The translations under genes and the position numbers were made by a program. A DNA stretch of 64,000 nt from Lucinisca nassula (lineage: Eukaryota > Mollusca > Bivalvia > Lucinida > Lucinidae), in contig OY757011.1 in the NCBI GenBank assembly GCA_963580285.1, forward strand, positions 117,361,037 to 117,425,036, in the 5' to 3' direction. The first letter of the stretch is position 1. Each line of letters starts with the position of its first letter. Below the pieces are notes generated by a model. The model worked only from the letters and a program-made list of their open reading frames with translations, had not been told where the DNA came from and did not search any database. Below are positions 1 to 11,718 of the stretch, piece after piece.

Positions 1-479
1 GTTGTATAGGTCTAAATAACTGAATATGTAAGCACAATGTTGTGATACATAATTAGTCACATGCCGCAAAACTTCAAACATCGCACAAAAAGTGTTTTCC
101 TTTGTTGTAGCGCACGACATAAGGTAGGTTCTTGACTAAGCCGCGAAACACATCTCAGTCAACAAGTGTAAGCTTTTACAAGAAAGTTGCGGCTATGTGT
201 TGTCATAAAACTGGCAACTATCTCAGCAGGCACATGACGTAATTGTGACGTCACATCAACGTCGGTGCAACGTCATGACGTTGCATCGACGTTGATTTGA
301 CGTTGCCCTAGCGACGTGTGCCTGCTTGGTAGTCATTTGCATGTTGTTTTATTTATAATGTCCAAGTAAAATGAAGATGAAAGTGTTTAACAGCCGATTC
401 ACCTCAGTTTTGTGAACCAAACTAAAAATCAGCACTCCAGTGCCATTGTTCTTATCACTTACGAAAGTAAATCTGAATT
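1..479. other. non-coding stretch around a foldback element
   Basis: No reading frame or splice-bounded exon is apparent here. The only structured item is the 102-bp foldback at 225-326. The right part, up to about 479, runs into the left end of a type F element. Confidence 0.5.
225..326. mobile_element. 102-bp foldback (MITE-like) element
   Basis: The outer ends are perfect 10-bp inverted repeats, AGCAGGCACA and TGTGCCTGCT. The core at 255-296 is a 42-bp palindrome with a single mismatched pair, centred on CATG, and is rich in ACGTC/GACGT motifs, including TGACGTCA at about 247-254. It has no coding capacity. It is most simply a short non-autonomous foldback element; a cruciform-forming regulatory site is the alternative. 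Confidence 0.6.
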
Positions 480-1562
480 GCACGACCCGCAGAAAAGCGA
501 CAGACTGAAGTCGGTTGATTTTCTAAGAGTGCCCTAAAATCACCGTGTCATTCTGTCAGTCTGTCAGTCTGTCTGTCCGTCCGTAACCCGTTTGTGAAAA
601 TTGGTGATAGTGACTTAACCGCTTGGAATATTTAAACAATTTTTGTCATACTGAAAGATATCAATGAGATCTAACCAACGAACTTGCGAAATATAACATT
701 CCATTTAGTATAGCCTCGCCGAGGCGAAAAATGTGAAAATTTTCGAACTGCTTCTCCTCGGAAACCGTTGGGCCGATTGAAGTCAAATTTCATATGCAGC
801 CTCTATGGGATGGGGGAAACCAAAATTTGCTCATGGGGTCCAGGTCACAAGACCAAAATGGCCGCCAAGCCATATAAGGTCTGTCTGTCTGTCTGTCCGT
901 CCGTAACCCGTTTGTGAAAATTGGTGATAGTGACTTAACCGCTTGGAATATTTAAACAATTTTTGGCATACTGATAGATATCAATGAGATCTAACCAATG
1001 AACTTGCGAAGTTTTACATTTCATTTAGTATAGCCTCGCCGAGGCGAAAAATGTGAAAGTTTTCGAACTGCTTCTCCTCGGAAACCGTTGGGCCGAGTGA
1101 AGTCAAATTTCATATGGGGCCTCTATGGGATGGGGTAAACAAAATTTGCTCATGGGGTCCAGGTCACATGACCAAAATGGCCGCCAAGCCATATATGGTA
1201 AAAACCCTTCAAAAATAGTCTTAACCAGAACCACTGGGCAGATTTCCACGAAACTTGATAAATAGCATCTGAGACGTAGGCTCATCATAAATTGCTAAAA
1301 TGGTGACCCTTGGTTGACCTTGACCTTCTTTGTGCCTAGGTCAAACTTTGACACATATGCTTTTGTATTGGAAAAGTGAGAATGCATTTCATACTGCAAA
1401 CCATTCAGAATACAGTACTAAAGTATAAGATATATTTTTGCTCCTTACGATAATGCGCATTTATTGGGGGAGCCGTTTTAGGTCCAGGTCACATGACCAA
1501 AATGGTCACCATACCCATATATGGTTACACTCATAAAGCTAAAAGCATCCGGCGGGTCGTGC
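480..1562 (-). mobile_element. type F hairpin-ended element
   Basis: Perfect 11-bp terminal inverted repeats GCACGACCCGC (480-490) and GCGGGTCGTGC (1552-1562) bound this stretch. GTCTGTCCGTCCG tracts near the left end are the reverse complement of the GACR tract found near the 3' ends of the other families, so the element points to the minus strand. The right end is followed by the near-palindrome GTGCTCTTCAGCTGAAGCAC, corresponding to a 5' hairpin. The interior is a 320-bp direct repeat. No coding sequence is present. Confidence 0.6.
571..1200. repeat. two tandem 320-bp units inside the type F element
   Basis: The segment starting GTCTGTCCGTCCGTAACCCG recurs exactly 320 bases later (TTTGTGAAAA at 591 and at 911). 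Both units contain the stretch ending in CCATATA-GG and the CTCGCCGAGGCG motif. Differences are scattered single bases. Confidence 0.75.
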
Positions 1563-3470
1563 TCTTCAGCTGAAGCACTGGTTTTTCACAGAATCTGTCA
1601 TTTCAGTGCCTTTTGGCGCTTTGATTGTATTTTCCCATTGTAAGTCTAAGGCATCTTACCAAAGTTACCAGAATTTTTGAAAAATAGCAACAAAAAACAA
1701 AACAGTTGTAAAGGCTAATAAAATATATTTCTGCATAGGCTCAGCCAAAATCCATGTAGGTTTTGAGGAGCTGATTTTTAAAGGTCTTTTTTTTCTATTT
1801 TTTGCCTTCAGATTGCCATGACAACCAGAGTAAATAAGCATAGGGCAGAAAAATTATCTGCTTATTAGAGGACCATTTAAGGAACATTTTTGTTAACGTT
1901 CAGTTAAAATACCTGTAATGGCTTAACAATATAACAATAATATTTTTTTTTTATTTTCCCATTAGGCTTCTATGGAAATTAAAAGCTGCCATAGCCACCA
2001 AAGCTTTCAAGAAATAGCAATGAAAAACATAAAATTCGTAGAGGCTTATATACAAAATATTTCTGCAGTCTCAGCCCAAAGCTCCATATGACTTTAGAGG
2101 AGTTGATTTTTTTTTTCTATTTTTATTTTTTTGCTTTTTGGTTGCCATGGCAAGTAAAAATTGAGCACAGGGCAGAAAAATCATTGCCTGGTAGAGGACC
2201 ACTCAAGGAAAATTTCTGTAAAAGTTTTGTCAAAATACCTGCAATGGCTGAACAATAAAATGCAATTTTTCTATTTTCTCATGATAAACCTATGGCAATT
2301 TTAAGCTGCCACAATCACCAGAGCTTTCAAGTGACAGGAATGAAAAACATAAATTTGTAGAGGCTAACATATAAAATATCTGCTAAGTGTCAGCCCTAAC
2401 TTCCATTTGAGTCTTGAGAAGTTGGTTTATAAAGGTATTTTTTTTTCTTTTTTTTTTTGGCTTTTTTGGTTGCCATGGCAACAAATGAAAATGAGCACAC
2501 AGCAAAACAAATCATCTGCCTGGTAGAGAATCAGTCAGTGGACATTTCTGTAGAAGGTTTGTCAAAATACCTGCGATGGCAGAACAATAAATACAACTTT
2601 TCTGTTTTCCCATTATATGTCTATGGCAATTTAAAGCTGCCATATTCACCACAGCTTTAAAGTGATAGCAATGAAAAAACACAACGTTTGTAGAGACTAA
2701 TATATAAAACATTTCTGCAAAGTTTCAGCCCAAAAGTCCATGTAAGTTTTGAGGAGTTGATTTTTAAATGTATTTTTTCTATTTTTTGCTTTTGGCAACA
2801 AATGAAAATGAGCACAGGGCAGAAAAATCATCTGCCTGGTAGAGGACCAGTCATGAAACATTTCTGTCAAAGTTTTGTCAAAATATCTGCAATGTCTGAA
2901 CAATAAATGCAATTTTGCAATACTCCCATTATAAGTCTATGGCAATTTAAAGCTGCCATAGTCACCAAAGCTTTGAAAAACAGAAAATTTGTAGAGGCTA
3001 ATATATAACATATTTCTGCAAAGGCTAAGCCCAAATCTCCATATGAGTTTTGAGGAGTTGATTTTTAAAGGTATTTATTTCTATTTTTTGCTTTTTGGTT
3101 GCCATGGCAACAAATGAAAATGAGTACAGGGCAGAAAAATCATCTGCCTGGTAGAAGACCAGTCCATGAACATTTCTGTAAAAGTTTTGTCAAAATACCT
3201 GCAATGGTTGAACAGTAAATGCAGTTTTTCTATTTTCCCCATTATAAATCTATGGCAACTTTAAGTTGCCATAGCAACCAAAGTTGATGGCCGATTTTCA
3301 TTAAAAACACATACTTTAAATCCCCAAATGGATGGAAGCTACTGATGAAATTTGGTTTTAATTGGCCAAGCAGCCTCAGAGGAGAAGTCGCTTGAAAGTG
3401 TTGACACCGACGGATGACAGAGCAATGCCTATCCTATAAGCTCCCCTGAAGCCTTCGGCTCTGGTGAGCT
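1563..3470 (+). mobile_element. type A element with ~320-bp tandem array, 5' end unclear
   Basis: Five to six degenerate units of about 311-330 bp repeat from about 1620 to 3300; the marker GGGCAGAAAAATCATCTGCC recurs near 1846, 2168, 2500, 2817 and 3128. Each unit contains a TGCCATGGCAAC palindromic motif. The array runs into ACGGATGACAG and the 3' hairpin at 3439-3470, whose arms are AGCTC and GAGCT, the type A signature. The 5' hairpin expected for type A is not seen, perhaps replaced by the type F element. Small reading frames here are chance. Confidence 0.6.
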
Positions 3471-4267
3471 CAAAACTTTATCACAAACAGAATTTTTAAG
3501 TTCCTGACCTTGACCTCCAGGACATGGTCAGGGGTGGGGCTGGTACTGAATGAAGTTTTGGACCACTGTTATTTTGTTGTTGTTTTTTTTATCTGGGTTT
3601 TACTCCCCATGTGGATAGACTTCATACAGACTTGTAAGGCTAGCCTCTACACAAAATAGTGGTTTTGGGAATTTTATTTGTGATTTCTGTACTATAATTA
3701 TCAGCAAGCAGACTGTCAGTGCAAATATCATGTGTTTATATCATGTTGATAAAACTTGCTTTTTATATGAAGAGTTCATTTTAATTCTGCTTATATCTAG
3801 GGCCATTTCGGTGATTCTCAAGATGATTTCGGTGACTTCATATCTAGTAAATCTTATATTTATCAAACACTGGACTTGTAATGTCAAAATGTTAAATATA
3901 ATTATTATTATTTCCACAAAATATTGGAAATTCATTTTATTTTGAAATATAAATATGTGGTTTTGTAGGGGGGGGGGGGGGGGGTGTAAAACCTATTTTA
4001 ACGAGAATACTTACCCAAAACATCTAGTATGCATTATCTTTACTTGCCTTCCAAAACACTTTTCGTGCATTCTTCTGCTTAAGTCACAAGGACTGAGTTA
4101 AACTGCACCAAATCCATGGAAAATCCTCCTTTCTTGGGCAGCAAGTAAGGATAATGCATGTTTGATATTTTGGGGAATGTTCTGTTAATTTCAATAGTGA
4201 TTTCTGTGGTGATTCCATCAAAATGTCAAAACCACTGACAATTTACCAAAATCATCATAAAACTAAA
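3471..4267. other. low-copy spacer with G17 tract and a stem-loop
   Basis: No convincing gene is present. The spacer contains an uninterrupted run of 17 G at 3968-3984 and an inverted pair at 4029-4047 and 4141-4159 (arms match 18 of 19 bases, starting ATGCATTATC). A GTAAGTAT donor-like motif on the minus strand near 4010 lacks a convincing exon beside it. Confidence 0.5.
4029..4159. repeat. 131-bp stem-loop with 19-bp arms
   Basis: The left arm begins ATGCATTATCTTTACTTGC and the right arm is its reverse complement with one mismatch, enclosing about 93 bases. It could be a MITE remnant or a transcribed hairpin; nothing distinguishes these from the sequence. Confidence 0.45.
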
Positions 4268-4904
4268 ACTGTCAGTGAAACTGACTAGGGCCCCGGCAGT
4301 GCCATCAGAGGAGTTGGATTTTTTTCAAAGGGCTATTACTCTTAGAGTATTGTAGCTAGAGTTACATTGGTTGCCAATGATATTGTGACCATATATCTTA
4401 AGTTTGAAGTTGATGCATTTGACTGTTTGTAAGTTATGAATTAAAAACAAAAGGGTATTACTATATGGCAACTGTCAATAACTTCAGCTTCAGTTTGTAA
4501 ACATGAAAAATGTTGATGGATAGACGGGCAGATGGACAGACGGACGGACAGACAGACAGGGCATTACTATACGGCACACTGTCACATTATGGTTAATATT
4601 TCTGCTAAGTAATATTTAAATCCATCCAGGTATAAGAAAGTTATAGATTGGACACAATAAAAAAGACGCTTTTTTTACCTTTTATCTCTAAGTATGACCT
4701 TGACCTTTGAGGTACGGCTGTGGGTCTTGCGTGTGACACTTCGTCACATTATGGTTAACATTTCTGCCAAGTAATATTTAAATCCATCCAGGAATAATAA
4801 CAAAGTTATTAATTGGACACAGGAAAGACCCTTTTTTGACCTTTAACCTCTAAGTATGACCTTGACCTTTGAGGTACGGACCTGAGTCTTGCGCGCAACA
4901 CTCC
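4268..4904 (+). mobile_element. type D element, 5' end and first units
   Basis: The 5' end carries the hairpin CTGTCAGTGAAACTGAC followed by TAGGGCCCCGG, the same end as the complete copy at 48625. Inside are units with the phrase GACCTTGACCTTTGAGGTACGG and a GACGGGCAGATGGACAGACGG tract at about 4520-4560. The block continues into the tandem duplication that follows. Confidence 0.6.
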
Positions 4905-7900
4905 ATCAAATTATGGTTAACATTTCTGCCAAGTAATATTTAAATCCATCCAGGAATAAGAAAGTTATGGAGGATAAAAAAATTTGTGGATGGACAGACG
5001 GACAGACAGACAGACAGACAGACGGACGGACAGAGCGATTACTATAGGGCACCCACACTTTCAGTGGAATAAGAAAGTTATGGAGGATAAAAAAATTTGT
5101 GGACGGACAGACGGACATGTTTGTAAGTTATGAATTAAAAACAAAAGGGTATTACTATATGGCAACTGTCAATAACTTCAGCTTCAGTTTGTAAACATGA
5201 AAAATGTTGATGGATAGACGGGCAGATGGACAGACGGACGGACAGACAGACAGGGCATTACTATACGGCACACTGTCACATTATGGATAATATTTCTGCT
5301 AATATTTAAATCCATCCAGGTATAAGAAAGTTATAGATTGGACACAATAAAAAAGACGCTTTTTTTACCTTTTATCTCTAAGTATGACCTTGACCTTTGA
5401 GGTACGGCTGTGGGTCTTGCGTGTGACACTTCGTCACATTATGGTTAACATTTCTGCCAAGTAATATTTAAATCCATCCAGGAATAATAACAAAGTTATT
5501 AATTGGACACAGGAAAGACCCTTTTTTGACCTTTAACCTCTAAGTATGACCTTGACCTTTGAGGTACGGACCTGAGTCTTGCGCGCAACACTCCATCACA
5601 TTATGGTTAACATTTCTGCCAAGTAATATTTAAATCCATCCAGGAATAAGAAAGTTATGGAGGATAAAAAAATTTGTGGACGGACAGACGGACAGACAGA
5701 CAGACGGACGGACAGAGTGATTACTATAGGGCACCCACACTTTCAGTGGAATAAGAAAGTTATGGAGGATAAAAAAATTTGTGGACGGACAGACGGACAG
5801 ACGGACGGACAGACAGACAGACGGACGGACAGAGTGATTACTATAGGGCACCCACACTTTCAGTGCGGGGCCCTAAGACGGACAGTGCCCACTTTCAGTG
5901 GAATAAGAAAGTTATGGAGGATAAAACAAGAGGACCAAGCTAGCTTGGTCCTGTATCGCTCACCTGAGCTAACAGATTCAAAGTTTAAGGAAGTGCCAAC
6001 CTTTACTGAAGGCTTTATGGGAGGACATGGAGATGACAGGGTAAGCATTTTCTGAAAATCAAGTAGAATGTAACTCTATGATAAACAGGCTGACCTCACC
6101 GGTTTTCAAACTCATTCAAGCTTTTATTCCTGACTTGCTAAGAAGATCCAATCTAAACTGAAGTGGCTATGGTGATGACAAGTTCAAAAACAAGAGTTTT
6201 CAAACTCCTCCAAGCTTTCTGCCTGACTTCCTTGTTTGTAAGTTTCATGAAGATCCGTTCAAAACTAAAGGGGCAGCAGTGATAACAATGTCGAAAATAG
6301 GCATTTTCAGCAATTAAAGGCACGTCACTCTATGATAAATGTGACAACTTGGCCGGTATTCGAACCCACCTGAGGTTTTATTCCCAGCCACCTTACATGT
6401 AAGTTTCAGAAAGATCCGATCAGATTTGGTCAGTATTCAAACTCATCCAAGATTTTATTCCCAGCCACCTCACATATAAGTTTCAGAAAGATCCGATCAA
6501 AACTGAAGGGGCTATGGTGATGACAAGGTCAAAATTTGGCATTTTTAGCAATCAAAGGGATGTTACTCTAAAATAAATGAGCCGACTTGGCCAGTTTTCG
6601 AACTCATCCGAGGTTTCATCCCCAGCCACCTTACATATAAGTTTCAGAAAAATCTGATCAAAACTGAAGGGGCTACGGTAATGACAAGGTCAAAAATCAA
6701 CATTTTCAGCCATCAAAGGGACAGAACTCTACGATAAATGGGCTGACTTGGCCTGTTTTCGAACTCATCCAAGATTTTATCCCAAGCCACCTTACATATA
6801 AGTTTCAGAAAGATCCGATCAAAACTGAAGGGGCTATGGTGATGACAAGGTCAAAAATCGGCATTTTCAGCAATCAAAGGGACGTAAATCAATGATAAAT
6901 GGGCCAACTTGGCCGGTATTCAAACTCATCCTAGGTTTTATCTCCAGTCACCTTACATATAGGTTTCAGAAAGATTCGATCAAAACTGAAGGGGCTACGG
7001 TGATGACAAGGTAAAAAATCGACATTTTCAGCCATCAAAGGGACATTACTATATAGTTAATGGGGCAACTTGGCCGGTTTTCGAACTCATCCGAGGTTTT
7101 ATCCCCAGCCACCTTACATATAAGTTTCAGAAAGATCCGATCAAAACTGAAGGGGCTACAGTGTTGACAAGGTCAAAAATCAACATTTTCAGCAATCAAA
7201 GGGACCTAACTCTATGATAAATAGGCCATATTTGCCGGTATGCGAACTCATCCGAGGCTTTCTCCCCAGCCACCTTGCATATAAGTTTCAGAAAGATCTG
7301 ATCAAAACTGAAAGGGCTACGGTGATGACAAGGTAAAAAATCGGCATTTTCAGCAATCAAAGGGACGTTACTCTGTGATAAATGGACCAACTTGGCTGGT
7401 TTTCGAACTCATCCGATATTTTATCCCCAGCCACTTTACATATAAGTTTCAGAAAGATTCGATCAAAACTGAAAGGGCTACAGTGATGACAAGGTCAAAA
7501 ATCAGCATTTTCAGCAATCAAAGGGACGTTACTCTATGATAAAAGGGCCGACTTGCTCGGTTTTCGAACTCATCCGAGATTTTATCCACAGCCACCTTAC
7601 ATATAAGTTTCCGAAAGATCCGATCAAAACTGAAGGGGCTACGGTGATGACAAGGTCAAAAATCGGAATTTTCAGCAATCAAAGGGACGTAACTCTATGA
7701 TAAATCGGCGGACTTGGCCGGTTTTCGAACTCATCCGAGGTTTTATCCCCAGCCACATTACATATAAGTTTCAGAAAGATCCGATCAAAACTGAAGGGGC
7801 TACGGTGATGACAAGGTCGAAAATGGGCATTTTCAGCAATCAAAGGGACGTAACTCTATGATAAATGGGCCGACTTGGCCGGTTTTCGAACTCATCCGAG

Positions 7901-8694
7901 TTTTAATCCCCAGTCACCTTACATATAAGTTTCAGAAAGATCCGATCAAAACTGAAGGCGCCACGGTGATGACAAGCCTTTTCCCATAGTAAGTCTATGG
8001 GACCTTGTGGTTGCCATAGGAACCAAAGTTTTTGAGCGATTTCAAAAAAAAGTTTATGTCATCAATGCCCCACAAGAGGCATGCTACAGGTGAGAAATGA
8101 TTGAGATCAGCCTGCAGGATACAGAGATATAGCTGCTCAAAAGTGTGGACGGACGACGGACGGACGGACGACGGAGGACCCACTATACTATAAGCTCCCC
8201 TGGAGCCTTCGGCCCAGGTGAGCTAAAAATTTGTGGACGGACAGACGGACAGACAGACAGACAGACGGACGGACAGAGTGATTACTATAGGGCACCCACA
8301 CTTTCAGTGCGGGGCCCTAAATATTCCATAACAGACTCACAGAGATATAGTATATTTGTCATACTTAGAGGTTAAAGGTCAAAAAAGGGTCTTTCCTGTG
8401 TCCAATTAATAACTTTGTTATTATTCCTGGATGGATTTAAATATTACTTGGCAGAAATGTTAACCATAATGTGACGAAGTGTCACACGCAAGACCCACAG
8501 CCGTACCTCAAAGGTCAAGGTCATACTTAGAGATAAAAGGTAAAAAAAGCGTCTTTTTTATTGTGTCCAATCTATAACTTTCTTATACCTGGATGGATTT
8601 AAATATTACTTAGCAGAAATATTAACCATAATGTGACAGTGTGCCGTATAGTAATGCCCTGTCTGTCTGTCCGTCTGTCCATCTGCCCGTCTAA
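4905..8694. repeat. tandem duplication copy 1 of type D block (filled)
   Basis: About 1.49 kb of type D sequence plus a 2.3-kb type A insertion. Landmarks match copy 2 at a constant offset of 3789 bases (for example 4906 against 8695 and 5630 against 9419). The right third (about 8320-8690) is in inverted orientation relative to the left, so the unit holds an internal inverted repeat. Several minus-strand ORFs here are translations of the GACR tract and not genes. Confidence 0.75.
5927..8224 (+). mobile_element. complete type A element with ten 161-bp units
   Basis: The 5' end CAAG is followed by a perfect 22-bp palindrome at 5931-5952 (half-site AGGACCAAGCT) and TATCGCTCACCTGAGC. The body has at least ten spacings of exactly 161 bp, measured on GATGACAAGGTC at 6522, 6683, 6844, 7005, 7166, 7327, 7488, 7649, 7810 and 7971. 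A GGACGGACGACGGACGG tract follows, then the 3' hairpin AGCTC...GAGCT at 8193-8224. Copy 2 of the host duplication has the empty site at about 9711: seven A there, against four plus five A around the insertion. It is non-coding. Confidence 0.85.
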
Positions 8695-10524
8695 TCACAT
8701 TATGGTTAACGTTTCTGCCAAGTAATATTTAAATCCATCCAGGAATAAGAAAGTTATGGAGGATAAAAAAATTTGTGGACGGACAGACGGACAGACAGAC
8801 AGACAGACAGACGGATGGACAGAGTGATTACTATAGGGCACCCACACTTTCAGTGGAATAAGAAAGTTATGGAGGATAAAAAAATTTGTGGACGGACAGA
8901 CGGACATGTTTGTAAGTTATGAATTAAAAACAAAAGGGTATTACTATATGGCAACTGTCAATAACTTCAGCTTCAGTTTGTAAACATGAAAAATGTTGAT
9001 GGATAGACGGGCAGATGGACAGACGGACGGACAGACAGACAGGGCATTACTATACGGCACACTGTCACATTATGGATAATATTTCTGCTAATATTTAAAT
9101 CCATCCAGGTATAAGAAAGTTATAGATTGGACACAATAAAAAAGACGCTTTTTTTACCTTTTATCTCTAAGTATGACCTTGACCTTTGAGGTACGGCTGT
9201 GGGTCTTGCGTGTGACACTTCGTCGCATTATGGTTAACATTTCTGCCAAGTAATATTTAAATCCATCCAGGAATAATAACAAAGTTATTAATTGGACACA
9301 GGAAAGACCCTTTTTTGACCTTTAACCTCTAAGTATGACCTTGACCTTTGAGGTACGGACCTGAGTCTTGCGCGCAACACTCCATCACATTATGGTTAAC
9401 ATTTCTGCCAAGTAATATTTAAATCCATCCAGGAATAAGAAAGTTATGGAGGATAAAAAAATTTGTGGACGGACAGACGGACAGACAGACAGACGGACGG
9501 ACAGAGTGATTACTATAGGGCACCCACACTTTCAGTGGAATAAGAAAGTTATGGAGGATAAAAAAATTTGTGGACGGATAGACGGACAGACGGACGGACA
9601 GACAGACAGACGGACGGACAGAGTGATTACTATAGGGCACCCACACTTTCAGTGCGGGGCCCTAAGACGGACAGTGCCCACTTTCAGTGGAATAAGAAAG
9701 TTATGGAGGATAAAAAAATTTGTGGACGGACAGACAGACAGACAGATGGACGGACAGAGTGATTACTATAGGGCACCCACACTTTCAGTGCGGGGCCCTA
9801 AATATTCCATAACAGACTCACAGAGATATAGTATATTTGTCATACTTAGAGGTTAAAGGTCAAAAAAGGGTCTTTCCTGTGTCCAATTAATAACTTTGTT
9901 ATTATTCCTGGATGGATTTAAATATTACTTGGCAGAAATGTTAACCATAATGTGACGAAGTGTCACACGCAAGACCCACAGCCGTACCTCAAAGGTCAAG
10001 GTCATACTTAGAGATACCGGCCCCGATAGCTCAGTTGGTAGAGTGTCCGCTCCGGGGAACGGGAGGTCTGGGGTTCGACCCCGGGCCGCGACATACCAAA
10101 GTCGTTAAAAATGGTACTAGCTGCTCCTCGTTTGGCACTCAGATTTACGGGGTAGAGCTAGGACTGGTCGATCCAGTGTCAGGATAATGTGACTGGGTGT
10201 GGTATCATGTAATGTGTCTGGGACATGATACTTCAGTGAGGCAGCACTATAAATGTGAGCATTGAGCTCCCTGTTGCAACCAGACACCGTCGTGATATGA
10301 CTGAAAAATTGTTGAAAGCGACGTTAAACCCGAATTCACACACACACACACACATACTTAGAGATAAAAGGTAAAAAAAGCGTCTTTTTTATTGTGTCCA
10401 ATCTATAACTTTCTTATACCTGGATGGATTTAAATATTACTTAGCAGAAATATTAACCATAATGTGACAGTGTGCCGTATAGTAATGCCCTGTCTGTCTG
10501 TCCGTCTGTCCATCTGCCCGTCTA
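8695..10524. repeat. tandem duplication copy 2 of type D block (empty site, plus SINE)
   Basis: This copy repeats 4905-8694 closely but lacks the type A element and instead holds a SINE at 10017-10352. Without the SINE and its target duplication the unit is about 1.48 kb, matching copy 1 without its insertion. A third copy starts near 10525 (CACATTATGGTTAACATTTC) but stops at about 10592. Confidence 0.75.
10017..10352 (+). mobile_element. tRNA-headed SINE with perfect 14-bp target duplication
   Basis: The head GCCCCGATAGCTCAGTTGGT holds an A box and GGGTTCGACCCC a B box of RNA polymerase III. The tail reads TGACTGAAAAATTGTTG then GCGACGTTAAACCC and ends in (CA)n. CATACTTAGAGATA flanks both sides at 10003-10016 and 10353-10366. 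Architecture fits molluscan tRNA-derived SINE superfamilies (V-SINE or MetaSINE); which one is not decidable here. It is non-coding despite a short ORF. Confidence 0.88.
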
Positions 10525-10743
10525 ATCACATTATGGTTAACATTTCTGCCAAGTAATATTTAAATCCATCCAGGAATAAGAAAGTTATGGAGGACATATT
10601 CAAAGGTGAACATGATTGAATGAAATCTGTTGGAAAATCGTTATTGCAATATTTGGGTGGTGATTCTTGTATTTCAGAGTGATTCTTGTATGTTGCCACA
10701 CAAACTGGAGATTGTCTACAACGTGCATATAGAGGATATTTTA

Positions 10744-10881
10744 TTTTTTCAGTGTAAGATCGAATTTTATTTCATCGAATGAACACCAAAACTGTTATTT
10801 TCACGAGTGGCGTAGCCACGAGTGAAAATAGCAGTTTTGGTGTTCATGAGTGAAATAAAATTTGATCTTGCACTGAAAAAA
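10744..10881. repeat. 138-bp near-perfect hairpin
   Basis: Two arms of about 66 bases pair almost throughout, from TTTTTTCAGTG at the left to CACTGAAAAAA at the right, with the turn at GTGGCGTAGCCAC (about 10807-10819). Only a few mismatches and one length difference interrupt the stem. If transcribed it would give a long double-stranded RNA; as DNA it is a strong cruciform. Confidence 0.75.
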
Positions 10882-10893
10882 TCAAATTTTCTG

Positions 10894-11410
10894 TTTCTTA
10901 CATGCTTCAAAAGGCAATATTTAGCGTCTTTAATGGTGTCGCTCGAATTCGGAGAAAATTATCTTTGTTCCTGTTCGTTTCGCGTCAATTTAGTGGTGTC
11001 CATCGTGTTTAGTGGGTATACTATTGGGTGTAAACTGATAGTTTGCACCTGAGAAATGGCCTGGGATGGTATTTTTATGAATGATTAATGAAATAATTGA
11101 GAGAGTAGTTTTCCAAAGAAGTTGCTGGCAAGCCTAACGTCGCGCGACAAAAGACGTGACGTCAGCGTCATAAATGACGTCAGTAACGTCCCCGTCACAC
11201 ATGAACGGGCTATGCGTCAATTAGAACACATTTCAGTATTGTTCAGTTATCTGACAAAGATAAAATTGAAATTAGAGTTAGATTTGAAGAAAAAAGTAGT
11301 CCCAAACAGTGAAAAATAAAAAATCGTATTTTCACTGTTTGAAAGAGTGAAAATATCGATTTATATTTCACTGATAAATCTCTATCATTCATTGAAAAGC
11401 ATGTAAGAAA
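10894..11410. mobile_element. ~517-bp element with 14-bp inverted ends
   Basis: TTTCTTACATGCTT (from 10894) and its reverse complement AAGCATGTAAGAAA (ending 11410) bound the segment. The interior has CRE-like ACGTCA motifs at about 11135-11200 and two GTGAAAATA / ACAGTGAAAA hairpins near 11300-11370. No coding potential is seen. The adjacent 138-bp hairpin uses related CAGTGAAAA sequence and may be part of the same element. Confidence 0.45.
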
Positions 11411-11589
11411 TGGTAGTTTTATGGACAAGGCTCCAAAGCATGTTTACAAACAGTACGTGAACATGGCAAAATCTACAGTGAAACTTCAATGACTCAAACA
11501 CTGATGACTCATTCACCATGGCTGACTAGAACATATTACTGAGCCCCTTGGGACTTCAGCTGATAGCTTCAGATAAAGAGGAGTAAAAG

Positions 11590-11712
11590 GGATAATTTTT
11601 CTATTTTTCCTTGAAAATGGATGTTTTGTGTACTCATTAGAATCACCTCGATGAGGTGATTCTAATCAGTAACCAAAACATACCTGTAACATAAAAACAT
11701 GAAAAATTATCC
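11590..11712. mobile_element. palindromic element (intact copy)
   Basis: The outer arms GGATAATTTTTC and GAAAAATTATCC enclose inner arms ATGTTTTG and CAAAACAT. The centre at 11636-11666 is a perfect stem with 14-bp arms (ATTAGAATCACCTC) and a three-base loop. A related copy at about 14900-15340 is split by a SINE. Confidence 0.65.
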
Positions 11713-11718
11713 CCAAAT

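Noticed and set aside
4005..4110. Minus-strand exon ending at a perfect GTAAGTAT donor
   Set aside because: Open frame of only about 28 codons without acceptor; overlaps a stem-loop repeat.
5657..6055. 132-codon plus-strand frame, and similar frames at 9446 and 4906
   Set aside because: They translate GACGGACAGACGG tracts and end in a type A insertion; the peptides are DGQTDRQTDG-type repeats.
5927..8224. CRISPR-like array
   Set aside because: The units are contiguous 161-bp tandem repeats without spacers, in a eukaryotic setting.
10017..10092. tRNA gene
   Set aside because: A and B boxes are present, but the segment continues into a SINE body with target duplications and does not fold as a complete tRNA with a normal acceptor stem.
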